From NCBI GenBank assembly GCA_046154695.1, contig JBJXFI010000029.1:1-23868 (forward strand): a stretch of 23,868 nucleotides of DNA, in the 5' to 3' direction. The DNA comes from DALYLB01 sp046154695. Lineage in GTDB: Bacteria; Acidobacteriota; Blastocatellia; RBC074. Numbering within the stretch: the stretch's first letter is position 1; every line of letters begins with the position of its first letter. Below, in pieces: positions 13,292 through 23,858 of this stretch. Under the pieces are notes generated by a model. It saw only the letters and a program-made list of their open reading frames with translations. It was not told the DNA's origin and did not search any database. A program made the translations under genes and the position numbers.

Positions 13292-14845
13292 ATGATTGAC
13301 GCTGAGATCAAGAAGACCCTCTGGGCGGCGGCGGACAAGCTCCGCAGCAATATGGACGCCGCCGAATACAAACACATCGTGCTTGGCCTGATCTTCCTGA
13401 AGTACGTGTCGGACGCGTTCACCGAACGGCGCGCGGAACTGGCCCGGCGATTCGCAGATCCAGACGACGAGTACTTCATTGAAGACGAAGCGATGCGCGC
13501 CGGCGATCTGGAAGAGCGCGACTATTACACCGAGGCCAACGTCTTCTGGGTGCCCGAAAAAGCCCGCTGGGAGCACCTGCGCGACAACGCCAAACAGGCC
13601 GACATCGGCAAAATCATTGACGAGGCGCTGGTCGAGATCGAAAGCGAAAACCCGCGGTTGAAGGGCATTCTCGACAAACGCTTCGCCCGCACGCAGCTTG
13701 AGCCGGGCACGCTGGGCTCGCTGGTGGACCTCATCTCGTCCGTCGGTTTCACCGGGAGCGGGCAGCGGGCGGTCGATGTGCTGGGCCAGGTCTACGAATA
13801 TTTCCTCGGTCAGTTCGCCAACGCCGAAGGGAAGAAGGGCGGACAGTTCTACACGCCCGCGTCGGTCGTGCGCGTGCTGGTGGACGTGCTCGCGCCGCAC
13901 AAGGGCAAGATCTATGACCCGTGCTGCGGGTCGGGCGGGATGTTCGTGCAATCGGACAAGTTCGTCGAGAGCCACGGCGGGCGATTCGGCGACATCTCGA
14001 TCTACGGGCAGGAGAGCAATCCGACCACGTGGCGGCTGGTGGCGATGAACCTGGTCATTCGCGGGATGGATTTCAATCTCGGCAAGGAGCCCGCCGACAC
14101 CTTTCTGCGCAACCAGCACCCCGACCTGCGCGCCGATTACGTGCTGGCCAATCCGCCCTTCAACATTTCGGACTGGTGGAACGAACGCCTCGAAGGCGAT
14201 CCGCGCTGGCAATTCGGCACGCCGCCCAAGGGGAACGCCAACTTCGCCTGGTTGCAACACATCCTCTATCACCTCAAACCCGCGGGCCGCGCGGGCGTCG
14301 TGCTGGCGAACGGCTCGATGTCTTCCTCGCAGAACAACGAAGGCGCGATCCGCCGCGCGATGATCGAAGCCGACGTCATCGATTGCATGGTTGCCCTCCC
14401 GCCGCAGCTTTTCTTCAACACGCAGATCCCGGCCTGCCTCTGGTTTCTGGCCAAGGACAAACGCGCCCGCAAAGGCGAAACCCTCTTCATCGACGCCCGC
14501 AAGCTGGGCCGGCTGGAAAACCGCGTCAATCGCGTCTTTGACGATGAACACATCACCCGGATCGCGAACGCCTACCACGCCTGGCGACAGGACGGCGAAA
14601 CGAGCGAGGCTTACGCGGATGTGCCCGGCTTTTGTCGCGCCGTGAAGCTGGAAGAGATTCAGAAACACGATTATGTGCTGACGCCGGGGCGCTACGTCGG
14701 CGCAGAAGAGAGCGAAGAGGATGACGAGGCCTTTGCTGAAAAAATGCAGCGGCTGACAGCCCAGTTGGGCGAACAGTTTGTTGAGAGTGCGCGGCTGGAA
14801 ACCGAGATCAAGCAGAACCTAAGGAGGCTTGGGTATGGCTTCTGA
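13292..14845 (+). CDS. hsdM: type I restriction-modification DNA methyltransferase subunit
   Basis: The product has 517 residues, normal for HsdM. The N-terminal helical domain begins with the usual pattern (LWAAADKLRSNMDAAEYKHI, then GLIFLKYVSDAF). The SAM-binding motif I is YDPCCGSGGMF (about 208-218), preceded by GQFYTPASVVRVLVD. The catalytic motif IV is ANPPFNISDW (Asn about 287), which marks an N6-adenine methyltransferase. All motifs are intact. The subunit joins HsdS to methylate a bipartite target and HsdR to restrict unmodified DNA. The last 11 bases overlap hsdS, so translation is coupled. ATG 13292 is chosen because the conserved N-terminus begins there. Confidence 0.96.
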   Translation: MIDAEIKKTLWAAADKLRSNMDAAEYKHIVLGLIFLKYVSDAFTERRAELARRFADPDDEYFIEDEAMRAGDLEERDYYTEANVFWVPEKARWEHLRDNAKQADIGKIIDEALVEIESENPRLKGILDKRFARTQLEPGTLGSLVDLISSVGFTGSGQRAVDVLGQVYEYFLGQFANAEGKKGGQFYTPASVVRVLVDVLAPHKGKIYDPCCGSGGMFVQSDKFVESHGGRFGDISIYGQESNPTTWRLVAMNLVIRGMDFNLGKEPADTFLRNQHPDLRADYVLANPPFNISDWWNERLEGDPRWQFGTPPKGNANFAWLQHILYHLKPAGRAGVVLANGSMSSSQNNEGAIRRAMIEADVIDCMVALPPQLFFNTQIPACLWFLAKDKRARKGETLFIDARKLGRLENRVNRVFDDEHITRIANAYHAWRQDGETSEAYADVPGFCRAVKLEEIQKHDYVLTPGRYVGAEESEEDDEAFAEKMQRLTAQLGEQFVESARLETEIKQNLRRLGYGF

Positions 14846-16070
14846 GTGGATCGAAACAACGATTGGGGATCAGCTAACTCTTCAGCGTGGTTTTGACATC
14901 ACAAAGGCTCAGCAGAATTTGGGAAATATTCCCGTCATCAGCTCTGGTGGGGTAGCAAGTTATCACGATGTTGCTATGGTCGAAGGGCCAGGAGTCGTTC
15001 TTGGGCGTAAAGGAACAGTCGGGACAGTCTTTTTTATTGAAAATGATTACTGGCCCCACGACACCACGCTTTGGGTTAAAGACTTTAAAAATAATGATAG
15101 GCGGTTTGTTTATTATTTCTTTGTGAGCTTCGCTAAGCACCTCGCAAGCCTCGATGTTGGGTCAGCGAATCCTACATTGAACCGAAATCACATACATCCA
15201 ATACCTGTGCGCTGGCCACCCAAAGAGGAGCAATATGAAATAGCTAAAGCGTTAGCCATGCTTGATGACAAAATCGAACTCAACCGCCGCATGAACGCCA
15301 CCCTCGAAGCCATGGCGCAGGCGCTCTTCAAGTCGTGGTTCGTGGACTTCGATCCAGTCAAGGCCAAAGCCGAAGGACGGGCTCCCGAGGGGATGGATGC
15401 GGAGACTGCGGCGCTCTTCCCAAGCGAGTTTCAGGACAGCGAGTTGGGGCAGATTCCGAAGGGGTGGCGATGCTTGTCTTTGGATGAAGCATTCGAGATT
15501 AATCCATCGCGCAAACTTGCCAAAGGCGCAGAGGCCAGCTATCTCGATATGGCTAATGTAACAACGCAAGGACATCGGCCGACTGGTTGGATTAAACGTG
15601 CTTTCAGCTCAGGCACAAAATTTATCAACGGAGATACGTTGCTGGCTCGCATCACGCCTTGTCTTGAAAACGGCAAGACCGCGTTCGTGGACTTTTTGCC
15701 GAATGATGAAACAGGCTGGGGATCAACGGAGTTTATCGTAATGCGGCCAAAGCCGCCGTTACCGGAGTATTTTGCGTATCTACTTTGCCGCGAGTCAGAC
15801 TTTAGATCTTTTGCTATTCAAAGTATGACAGGAACAAGTGGAAGGCAACGTGTGCAAGTTGATTCACTTGGGAAATACCCGCTCGCAGTTCCTGTTGACA
15901 TGATAGCCAATCGATTCGGCGCAATCATCGCGCCGCTGGTTATGAAAATCTCGCGCAACAGTGAAGAGGCAAGATCACTTGCGGTAATCCGCGACGCGCT
16001 GTTGCCCAAACTCATCTCCGGCCAGCTTCGAATTCCCGAGGCCGAAGAGGTTGCTGCGGCCGCGATGTGA
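14835..16070 (+). CDS. hsdS: type I restriction-modification specificity subunit
   Basis: The product has 411 residues. ATG 14835 follows a perfect AAGGAGG (14821-14827) located inside the hsdM end. There are two target-recognition domains. The first (about 1-145) contains GFDITKAQQNLGNIPVISSG and NPTLNRNHIHPIPV. The second (about 205-390) contains DEAFEINPSRKLAKG and TLLARITPCLENGKT. Each is followed by a conserved helical spacer: KALAMLDDKIELNRRMNATL with QALFKSWFVDFDPVKAKAEG, and the C-terminal VIRDALLPKLISGQLRI. It sets the DNA sequence recognised by the M and R subunits. The first recognition domain and parts of the second are visibly more AT-rich than the spacer and the flanking genes, consistent with domain exchange. 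The specificity cannot be read from the sequence. Confidence 0.95.
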   Translation: MASEWIETTIGDQLTLQRGFDITKAQQNLGNIPVISSGGVASYHDVAMVEGPGVVLGRKGTVGTVFFIENDYWPHDTTLWVKDFKNNDRRFVYYFFVSFAKHLASLDVGSANPTLNRNHIHPIPVRWPPKEEQYEIAKALAMLDDKIELNRRMNATLEAMAQALFKSWFVDFDPVKAKAEGRAPEGMDAETAALFPSEFQDSELGQIPKGWRCLSLDEAFEINPSRKLAKGAEASYLDMANVTTQGHRPTGWIKRAFSSGTKFINGDTLLARITPCLENGKTAFVDFLPNDETGWGSTEFIVMRPKPPLPEYFAYLLCRESDFRSFAIQSMTGTSGRQRVQVDSLGKYPLAVPVDMIANRFGAIIAPLVMKISRNSEEARSLAVIRDALLPKLISGQLRIPEAEEVAAAAM

Positions 16071-16120
16071 GAGCGTCTCTTGGAAATTCCGTGAGCCCGC
16101 GAATGCGGGCGCGAGAATAT

Positions 16121-16273
16121 AGCCCCGGGTGGAGCGAAGCGAAACCCGGGGTACGGTTGGCGAGATGTTCCAGCCCGTGAAACGGGCGGCAGCCCTGGCG
16201 CTTTCGCCCGTTTCACGGGCTCTCGTGGATGAGGATCGTGTCCCCCGGGTTCCGCTTCGCTTCACCCGGGGCT
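16121..16273. repeat. nested inverted-repeat element between hsdS and hsdR
   Basis: The outer arms are two hairpins of the same family in opposite orientation: CCCCGGGT, a 13-base loop, ACCCGGGG (16123-16151 and 16243-16271). Between them is an inner 17-bp inverted repeat, AGCCCGTGAAACGGGCG (16172-16188) and its complement (16205-16221). The whole 150-base block can fold on itself. It fills most of the 297-base gap separating hsdR from hsdMS. Confidence 0.85.
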
Positions 16274-16367
16274 GTATGCTGACGCCTGCTCCGCAGGCTT
16301 TTAAACTGACTTTCAGATTTCCGTCCCTGCTCGTTCAAGTCCCCACCCCCGTTGATGAGGTTCCCCA

Positions 16368-19300
16368 ATGCCTGTTTACGAATCCCACTTTGAGGAAGCG
16401 GCGCTCGATTGGTTCGCCGAGCTTGGCTATCAGCGAATCCTCGGGTATGACATCGCGCCCGTGCCGGACGGGGTGACGCCGGAGCGGGAGAACTACCGGC
16501 AGGTCGCGCTGGTGGAGCGGCTTCGCGAGCGGGCGGCAGCGCTCAATCCGGCGATTCCGGCCTCGGCGATTGCCGATGCCGTCCAGCAAGTCCTCCATCC
16601 CAATCAGCCCACGGTCATTCAGGCGAACCGCCAGTTTCATCGGTGGCTGCGCGACGGCGTGAAGGTCGAATATCAATCAGACAAGAGGGGCGACGGCGAA
16701 ACGGTCGGCGATTTCGTGCGGCTGGTGGATTTCGAGAATCCCGACAACAACGATTGGGCGGCGATCAATCAGTTCACGATCCGGGGGCCGCATCACACCA
16801 AGCGGCCGGACATCCTCGTCTTTCTCAACGGGCTGCCGATCGCGGCGTTGGAACTGAAGAATCCGGCCGACGAGAACGCGGACATCTGGACGGCCTACAA
16901 CCAACTGCAGACCTACAAGGAACAGATTCCCGACCTGTTTGTGACGAACGAACTGCTGGTCATCTCGGACAGCGTGACGGCGCGCTTCGGCTCGCTGACC
17001 AGCGACAAGGAGCGCTTTCTGGAATGGCGCACGATCGACGGCTCCCAGCTCGATCCGCTCGGCCAGTTTCGCAAGGCGGAGACGCTGATTCGCGGGCTGT
17101 TCCGTCGCGATCTGCTGCTGGATTACTTGCGCAATTTCATCCTGTTCGAGGACGACGCGGCGATCATCAAGAAGGTGGCGGGCTATCACCAGTTCCACGC
17201 GGTGCGCAAGGCGGTCGATTCGACCTTTCGCGCGGCGGCGGCCGAAGGCGACAAGAAGATCGGCGTGGTCTGGCATACGCAGGGTTCGGGCAAGAGCATC
17301 TCGATGTGTTTTTACGCGGGGAAGATCGTCACCGCGCCCGAGATGAAGAACCCGACGCTGGTCGTCGTCACCGACCGCAACGATCTGGATGAGCAGCTCT
17401 TTGGCCAGTTCAGCCAGGCCGGCGAGCTGCTGCGAGAAACGCCCGTGCAGGCCGAATCGCGCGAAGAGCTGCGGCAACTGCTGGCGGCGCGGCCTTCGGG
17501 CGGCGTGATCTTCACCACGATTCAGAAGTTCAGCCCCTGTGAAGGAGAGAAGGAATTCCCGCTGCTTTCCGATCGCGACAACATCGTCGTGATCTGCGAC
17601 GAAGCCCACCGCACGCAATACGGCATGCTGGCGAAGATGGACAAGAAGACGGGCGCGCTCGAATACGGCTACGCCAAGCACATGCGCGACGCGCTCAAGA
17701 ATGCCTCTTTCATCGCCTTCACGGGCACGCCCGTTTCGGTCGATGACCGCGACACGCGGGGCGTCTTCGGCGATTACATCGACGTGTACGACATGGAGCG
17801 GGCGCAGCAGGACGAGGCGACCGTGCCGATCTATTACGAAAGCCGTCTGGCCAGGCTGGAGCTGCGAGACGAAGAGACGCCGCGCATCGACGAACAGGTC
17901 GAGGAGTTGACCGAGGACGAGGAAGAGGCCGTCAAGGCGCGCATCAAGAGCCGCTGGGCCGCGCTGGAAAAGCTGGTCGGAGCGGAGACCCGATTGCAGC
18001 GGATCGCCGCCGACCTGCTGCGACACTTCGCCGATCGGCAAGGCAGCATTGAAGGCAAGGCGATGATCGTCTGCATGAGCCGCGACATCTGCGCGCAGTT
18101 CTACAACGAAATCGTCAAGCTGAAGCCGGAATGGCACGACCCCGACCCGCAAAAAGGCGCGATCAAGATCGTGATGACCGGTTCGAGCAGCGACAATGAA
18201 CTGCTCCGTCCGCACATTTACTCGAAACAGACGAAGAAGGAACTGGCCAAACGGTTCAAGGACCCGAAAGACCCGTTCAAGCTGGTCATCGTGCGCGATA
18301 TGTGGCTGACGGGCTTCGATGTGCCCTCGCTACACACGCTCTACATCGACAAGCCGATGCGCGGCCACACGCTGATGCAGGCGATCGCGCGCGTCAACCG
18401 CGTCTTCAAGGACAAGCCCGGCGGTCTGGTCGTGGATTACATCGGCATCGGCCACGAGCTGAAGGAGGCGCTCAAGGAATACACCGCCAGCGGCGGCCAG
18501 GGGAAGCCGACCTTCGACGCGGAAGAGGCCATTCCGCTGCTGATCGAGAAGATCGAAGTCGCGCGCGGGATGCTGCACGGTTTCGATTACGAGGATTTCG
18601 AGACCGACGCCTACGAACTGCTGCCGGGCGCGGCGGATCACATTCTGGGACTGCGCGAGGACAGCCAGGGACGCGACGGCCGGCAGCGCTTCTCCGATTG
18701 CGTCGTGACCATCACGAAAGCCTTCGCCCTGTGCTGCACGCTCGATGAAGCCCTGGTCTACCGGGAAGAGATCGCCTTCTTCCAGGCGATCAAGGCGGTG
18801 TTGAACAAGCACGACACGGCGACTTCCAAGCTGACCGACGAGCAGCGCGAACACGCCTTGCGGCAGATCGTCAGCCGGGCGGTGATGTCGGACGAGGTCA
18901 TCGACATCTTCGCGGCGGCGGGGCTCAAGAAGCCCAACATCGGCATCCTGTCGGAAGAGTTTTTGAATGAAGTTCGCCTGATGCCGCAGCGCAACCTGGC
19001 GGTGGAATTGCTGGAGCGGTTGCTGCGAGAGGAGATCCGATCGCGATTCGCCACGAATATCGTGCAGAGCCGGAAGTTCTCCGAGATGCTGCTGGAATCG
19101 CTGGCCAAATACCGCAACCGCGCCATCGAGACGGCACAGGTGATCGAAGAATTGATCGCGATGGCCAAACAGTTCAATCAGGCGGCCCGGCGCGGCGAAG
19201 ACCTGAAGCTGAATGACGATGAAGTGGCGTTTTACGACGCGCTGGAGACCAACGAGGCCGCGGTGCGCGAATTGGGCGATGAGGTCCTGCGAAAGATCGC

Positions 19301-19493
19301 CGCGGAGCTGACGGAGAATCTGCGCAAGAACGTCACCGTGGACTGGTCGGTCCGGGACACCGTTCGCGCCAAATTACGCCTGATGGTCAAGCGCATCCTG
19401 CGCAAGCATCGCTATCCGCCGGATTATGAAAAACGCGCGATCGAGCTTGTCCTGGAGCAGGCGGAGACGCTCTCTGAAGCGTGGGTGTCTTGA
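16368..19493 (+). CDS. hsdR: type I restriction endonuclease subunit R
   Basis: The product has 1041 residues, full length for HsdR. The N-terminal nuclease domain shows the PD-(D/E)xK core: RPDILVFLNG (Asp about 147) and AALELKNPADENAD (Glu-Leu-Lys about 162-164). The superfamily 2 translocase follows: Walker A HTQGSGKSISM (about 305-312), DEAH in VVICDEAHRTQYG (about 411), AFTGTPVS, and later GFDVPSLHTLYIDKPM and QAIARVNRVFKDKPGG. The helical C-terminus contacts HsdM. The complex translocates and cuts unmethylated DNA using ATP. GAGG lies 7 bases before ATG 16368. It is separated from hsdS by a hairpin element, so it may have its own transcript or reduced expression. No disabling change is seen. 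Confidence 0.96.
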   Translation: MPVYESHFEEAALDWFAELGYQRILGYDIAPVPDGVTPERENYRQVALVERLRERAAALNPAIPASAIADAVQQVLHPNQPTVIQANRQFHRWLRDGVKVEYQSDKRGDGETVGDFVRLVDFENPDNNDWAAINQFTIRGPHHTKRPDILVFLNGLPIAALELKNPADENADIWTAYNQLQTYKEQIPDLFVTNELLVISDSVTARFGSLTSDKERFLEWRTIDGSQLDPLGQFRKAETLIRGLFRRDLLLDYLRNFILFEDDAAIIKKVAGYHQFHAVRKAVDSTFRAAAAEGDKKIGVVWHTQGSGKSISMCFYAGKIVTAPEMKNPTLVVVTDRNDLDEQLFGQFSQAGELLRETPVQAESREELRQLLAARPSGGVIFTTIQKFSPCEGEKEFPLLSDRDNIVVICDEAHRTQYGMLAKMDKKTGALEYGYAKHMRDALKNASFIAFTGTPVSVDDRDTRGVFGDYIDVYDMERAQQDEATVPIYYESRLARLELRDEETPRIDEQVEELTEDEEEAVKARIKSRWAALEKLVGAETRLQRIAADLLRHFADRQGSIEGKAMIVCMSRDICAQFYNEIVKLKPEWHDPDPQKGAIKIVMTGSSSDNELLRPHIYSKQTKKELAKRFKDPKDPFKLVIVRDMWLTGFDVPSLHTLYIDKPMRGHTLMQAIARVNRVFKDKPGGLVVDYIGIGHELKEALKEYTASGGQGKPTFDAEEAIPLLIEKIEVARGMLHGFDYEDFETDAYELLPGAADHILGLREDSQGRDGRQRFSDCVVTITKAFALCCTLDEALVYREEIAFFQAIKAVLNKHDTATSKLTDEQREHALRQIVSRAVMSDEVIDIFAAAGLKKPNIGILSEEFLNEVRLMPQRNLAVELLERLLREEIRSRFATNIVQSRKFSEMLLESLAKYRNRAIETAQVIEELIAMAKQFNQAARRGEDLKLNDDEVAFYDALETNEAAVRELGDEVLRKIAAELTENLRKNVTVDWSVRDTVRAKLRLMVKRILRKHRYPPDYEKRAIELVLEQAETLSEAWVS

Positions 19494-19572
19494 AGGCTTC
19501 CGGCGAATTCGTGTAGCGGTTCCGGTAGTCGCTTCGGAATGCCCTTGTCGTCAATATGCGGGAACAGGGCTT

Positions 19573-19601
19573 TTGGAAGAAGGCGCTCGTCCGCGTAAAA
19601 T
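19573..19601 (+). promoter_or_regulatory. sigma-70 promoter for the second UPF0175/DUF3368 pair
   Basis: TTGGAA (19573-19578), a 17-base spacer and TAAAAT (19596-19601) sit about 20 bases before the antitoxin start. The pair is thus likely to be transcribed independently of hsdR. Confidence 0.6.
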
Positions 19602-19619
19602 GCCGGTCGAGGTGAACCA

Positions 19620-19883
19620 ATGACGCATACATTGACCATCGAATATCAGGACGATCTGCTGTTTCGGCTGGGAGTCAACCGCGAGCAGTTTTCGACGGAA
19701 GCCAGGTTTCTGTTGGCGGCGAAGCTGTATGAATTGGGCAGGCTCTCTTCCGGGGAGGCGGCGCGGCTGGCGGAGAAGAGCCGGGTGGAGTTTCTGTTCG
19801 CGCTTACGCAAATCGGCGTGCCGATGAGCAATCTGCGGGCGGAAGATGTCGACGCCGAACTCGGTTTTGCTCTGAATGAATGA
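19620..19883 (+). CDS. UPF0175-type antitoxin
   Basis: The product has 87 residues. The pattern is typical of UPF0175: a first strand THTLTIEYQDDLLFRLG, then ARFLLAAKLYELGRLSSGEA and ARLAEKSRVEFLFALTQIGV, a helix-turn-helix-like segment, and an acidic tail (RAEDVDAELGF). A GAGGTGA ribosome-binding site precedes ATG 19620, and a promoter lies at 19573-19601. The gene overlaps the toxin start by 8 bases. It belongs to the same antitoxin family as 10775-11053, but the two proteins differ strongly, so they are separate acquisitions and not a recent duplication. Because the partner toxin is frameshifted, the antitoxin may now act alone. Confidence 0.85.
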   Translation: MTHTLTIEYQDDLLFRLGVNREQFSTEARFLLAAKLYELGRLSSGEAARLAEKSRVEFLFALTQIGVPMSNLRAEDVDAELGFALNE

Positions 19884-20353
19884 AAGACTCGTCATCAACA
19901 CCGGCCCGTTGATCGCGCTGGGCAGGATGCAGGCATTTGGCGTGATCGAGCAATTGCCGTTCGAGTTCTGTTGCCCACCACAGGTTGAAACGGAGCTTCT
20001 GAACGGCGCAGTGCTTGGCCATCCTGTCACGCGGCCTGCATGGGTGACTGTTTTGCCGCTGGAAGCGCCGTTGACGCCATTCGCCTCAATCGCGCTGGAT
20101 GATGGCGAAGCCGCCGTAATCCAGTTGGCGCTGGAACAGCGACTCTCTCGCGTTTGCATTGACGAAATGAAAGGGCGTCGAGCGGCTTTGGGCCTTGGGC
20201 TCCAGGTCGTCGGTTCATGTAGGGTTGCTCGGGAAAGCAAAAACGGAGGGTGTGATCGCGGCTGTAGGTCCGTTTATTGAGCAGGCTCAACGGAGCGGTC
20301 TCTATTACGACGCCAACCTCGTCGCCGCATTCTTACACGCTCTTGGCGAATAG
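19876..20353 (+). pseudogene. DUF3368 PIN-like toxin with a frameshift near the C-terminus
   Basis: The first frame gives RLVINTGPLIALGRMQAFGV, CPPQVETELLNG, IALDDGEAAVIQLA and RVCIDEMKGRRAALGLGLQV, all DUF3368 hallmarks with the acidic residues in place. Around 20213-20221 the frame shifts. The expected C-terminus VGLLGKAKTEGVIAAVGPFI, then RSGLYYDANLVAAFLHALGE, continues in the next frame to the stop at 20351-20353. Without correction, translation goes on in the wrong frame to 20280. One extra base near GGTTCATGTAGGG would explain it. The cause may be true inactivation or a sequencing error. Confidence 0.75.
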
Positions 20354-20399
20354 ATTGGGTCAAGACGTGGGGCACCATCACATTTGACGGGGATTGCAT

Positions 20400-20534
20400 T
20401 CAGTCGTGGTCGAAATAGATGTCTTCACGTGAATAGCTGAGAGGCCGGGGTGGCAGATTCTCCGTGCCTGCGGCGGCCTGACTGATGAGAACCTGTGCGG
20501 TCTCGACGGAAATTTGATCGAGTGTGACAGTCAT
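20400..20534 (-). CDS. small hypothetical protein, possibly antitoxin-like
   Basis: The product has 44 residues from ATG 20534, which has GAGG about 8 bases upstream; the longer frame to 20657 would run into the tRNA terminator and has an unlikely composition. The start MTVTLDQISVETAQVLISQA recalls the N-terminal helix of small antitoxins, but the tail (PPRPLSYSREDIYFDHD) is not one I recognise. It lies downstream of the tRNA operon on the same strand. It may be a truncated remnant. Confidence 0.35.
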   Translation of the reverse strand: MTVTLDQISVETAQVLISQAAAGTENLPPRPLSYSREDIYFDHD

Positions 20535-20649
20535 ATGGGATACCTCGTCAGGGAGAATGCTCCTCCTGGATCTCTTGGGGCAATCCGTGGATTGATTTTC
20601 TTTTCGGTGCGTCGGAAACGGCGTCAGTTGTGGAAGTAATGGTGGAAGT

Positions 20650-20678
20650 AAAAGCAAAGGGCCGCGATTGCGGCCCTT
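20650..20678 (-). terminator. rho-independent terminator of the tRNA operon
   Basis: The minus strand has a 9-bp stem AAGGGCCGC / GCGGCCCTT with a 4-base loop, followed by TTTGCTTTT. It starts about 19 bases after the tRNA-Asn 3' end. Confidence 0.8.
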
Positions 20679-20695
20679 GTAAGTGCTTGAAATGA

Positions 20696-20777
<82 letters not shown>

Positions 20778-20802
20778 GAACCTGATGTTCGAAAGGAACT
20801 GA

Positions 20803-20875
<73 letters not shown>

Positions 20876-20892
20876 CGAGCGAACGAATTCCG

Positions 20893-20921
20893 ATGATACT
20901 GATCGACCATAGGTCTGTCAA
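20893..20921 (-). promoter_or_regulatory. sigma-70 promoter of the tRNA-Ala/Asn operon
   Basis: On the minus strand, TTGACA (20921-20916), a 17-base spacer and TATCAT (20898-20893) lie just upstream of tRNA-Ala. The spacing is ideal. Confidence 0.85.
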
Positions 20922-20985
20922 GCAATCATTCGGTTTCGAAGCGGCGGTTTGTCGTCGGAGAGGGGATGGCCTATGATCCCGCAGC

Positions 20986-21954
20986 ATGAAGCTGATGGGA
21001 CTCTTTCTCGATCCGGAGACGAGGCGGCTGCGCGCGGGATGGCGCGCGGGGCTGGCGCTGCTGCTCTCTCCGCCGTTCCTCGCGTTGCTGCTGCCGGGGG
21101 GGGATTCGTCCGCGGGACGGGAGGATGCGCGGGCGTTCGATGCGTCAGCGGGGCTGATGCTGGCGTACGGGCTGTTGATCGGATGGATGCTGCTGGTGTC
21201 GTGGGTCTGCCTGCGCTTCATCGAGGGGATGCCGATGGTCTCGCTCGGGTTCGCGCCGCATCGCGGATGGTGGAAGGATGTGGGGAAGGGGGTCGCGGCG
21301 GGCGGATCGATGATCGTCGCGGTGGTCCTGCTTCAGATGGCGGGGGGCGGAACGCGGGTAAAACTCAATCCGATCGCGCTCGAAGCCCCCGGGCGCGTCC
21401 TCGCGCAGATGGCGGCGGCGCTCGGGCTGTTTATGCTGGCGGGGGCATTCGAAGAGATGGTCTATCGCGGATACGCCTTTCAGACGCTGCTGCGCGGAAC
21501 CTCGGCGGTCGTGCCGATCCTGCTCTTCTCTTCCTTTTTCGGGCTGATGCACTGGAACAATCCGAGCCGGACCTTCTTCTCGACGGCGAACACCGTGCTT
21601 GCGGGGATCTGGCTTTCGCTCGCCTACCTGAAGACGCGGAGTCTCTGGTTTCCGACGGCGCTTCATTTCACGTGGAACTGGGCACTGGGGGCGTGCTTTG
21701 GGATTCCGGTCAGCGGGCTGCTCGTGCCGCGGCAGCCGCTGCTGCTCTCGACGAGCGGAGAGCCGTTCTGGCTGACGGGGGGAAGGTATGGCAGCGAAGG
21801 CGGCGCGGCCACGACGCTGGTCCTGGTGCTCGTCTCGATCGTGATCTGGCGCGCGGGATGGCTGAGCGTTTCGCCCGAGATGGCCGCGGCGCTCAGGACG
21901 ACGGCGGCGGATGAGGACGCGCCGCTGCGGCTGAACCTGACGGAAGAAGGATAA
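20986..21954 (+). CDS. CPBP family intramembrane glutamic protease
   Basis: The product has 322 residues with several hydrophobic segments (around 18-38, 52-75, 95-115, 140-155, 175-190, 205-240 and 280-295), so it is an inner-membrane protein. The three family motifs are present: EEMVYRGYAF (Glu-Glu-x-x-x-Arg, about 156-160), FFGLMHWNN (about 184-192, with the conserved His) and HFTWN (about 227-231). These form the Rce1/Abi-type metal-independent protease active site. The substrate is unknown; relatives act in prenyl-protein or bacteriocin maturation. ATG 20986 gives the shortest sensible N-terminus before the first membrane segment. The stop codon lies within an 18-bp repeat shared with 2007-2024. 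Confidence 0.85.
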   Translation: MKLMGLFLDPETRRLRAGWRAGLALLLSPPFLALLLPGGDSSAGREDARAFDASAGLMLAYGLLIGWMLLVSWVCLRFIEGMPMVSLGFAPHRGWWKDVGKGVAAGGSMIVAVVLLQMAGGGTRVKLNPIALEAPGRVLAQMAAALGLFMLAGAFEEMVYRGYAFQTLLRGTSAVVPILLFSSFFGLMHWNNPSRTFFSTANTVLAGIWLSLAYLKTRSLWFPTALHFTWNWALGACFGIPVSGLLVPRQPLLLSTSGEPFWLTGGRYGSEGGAATTLVLVLVSIVIWRAGWLSVSPEMAAALRTTAADEDAPLRLNLTEEG

Positions 21955-21965
21955 CGGAACAGGCG
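21948..21965 (-). repeat. 18-bp dispersed repeat, inverted copy of 2007-2024
   Basis: AGGATAACGGAACAGGCG here is the exact complement of 2007-2024. It contains the stop codon of the CPBP gene, so the element has either supplied or replaced the gene's end. Confidence 0.6.
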
Positions 21966-22013
21966 AAGCAATCGCTCCGGCCCCTCCACGGCTCCTTTTT
22001 CATGTCCGGTTGC

Positions 22014-22042
22014 TCGACAAGGCCGGTCTTTTTGGCTATGTT
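22014..22042 (+). promoter_or_regulatory. candidate promoter of pckA
   Basis: TCGACA (22014-22019), a 17-base spacer and TATGTT (22037-22042) lie about 87 bases before the pckA start. The -35 matches consensus at 5 of 6 positions and the -10 at 4 of 6. Confidence 0.45.
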
Positions 22043-22128
22043 TATGGCACGATAAACTTTCTAAATACCGGAGAGCGCGGCGTGAGCGGGAAGACCGCAC
22101 TCCCGGCCCTTTTCCCCACAGGAGAGTT

Positions 22129-23739
<1,611 letters not shown>

Positions 23740-23802
23740 GGGAGGGTGTGATTAAAAGTGGGACACAATTTCGCAATATTGATGGACAATCGGCGCATTG
23801 TT

Positions 23803-23858
23803 GTGTTCCGAAGGAACACCAGACGGTAGCCGGCGGTGAAGCGAAGCGTAACCGCCGG
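23803..23858. repeat. tandem hairpin repeat downstream of pckA
   Basis: Two hairpins lie close together: GTGTTCC-GAA-GGAACAC (23803-23819), and CCGGCGGT, a 13-base loop GAAGCGAAGCGTA, ACCGCCGG (23830-23858). The second has the same loop as the elements at 16123 and 16243 but different arms. No gene is seen between 23740 and the window end. Confidence 0.8.

Noticed and set aside
16121..16273. CRISPR array
   Set aside because: The repeats are inverted and nested, with no regular direct repeats or spacers and no cas genes nearby.
20535..20657. N-terminal extension of the small minus-strand frame to 20657
   Set aside because: It overlaps the tRNA terminator hairpin and encodes low-complexity Leu/Pro. 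The ATG at 20534 has a ribosome-binding site.
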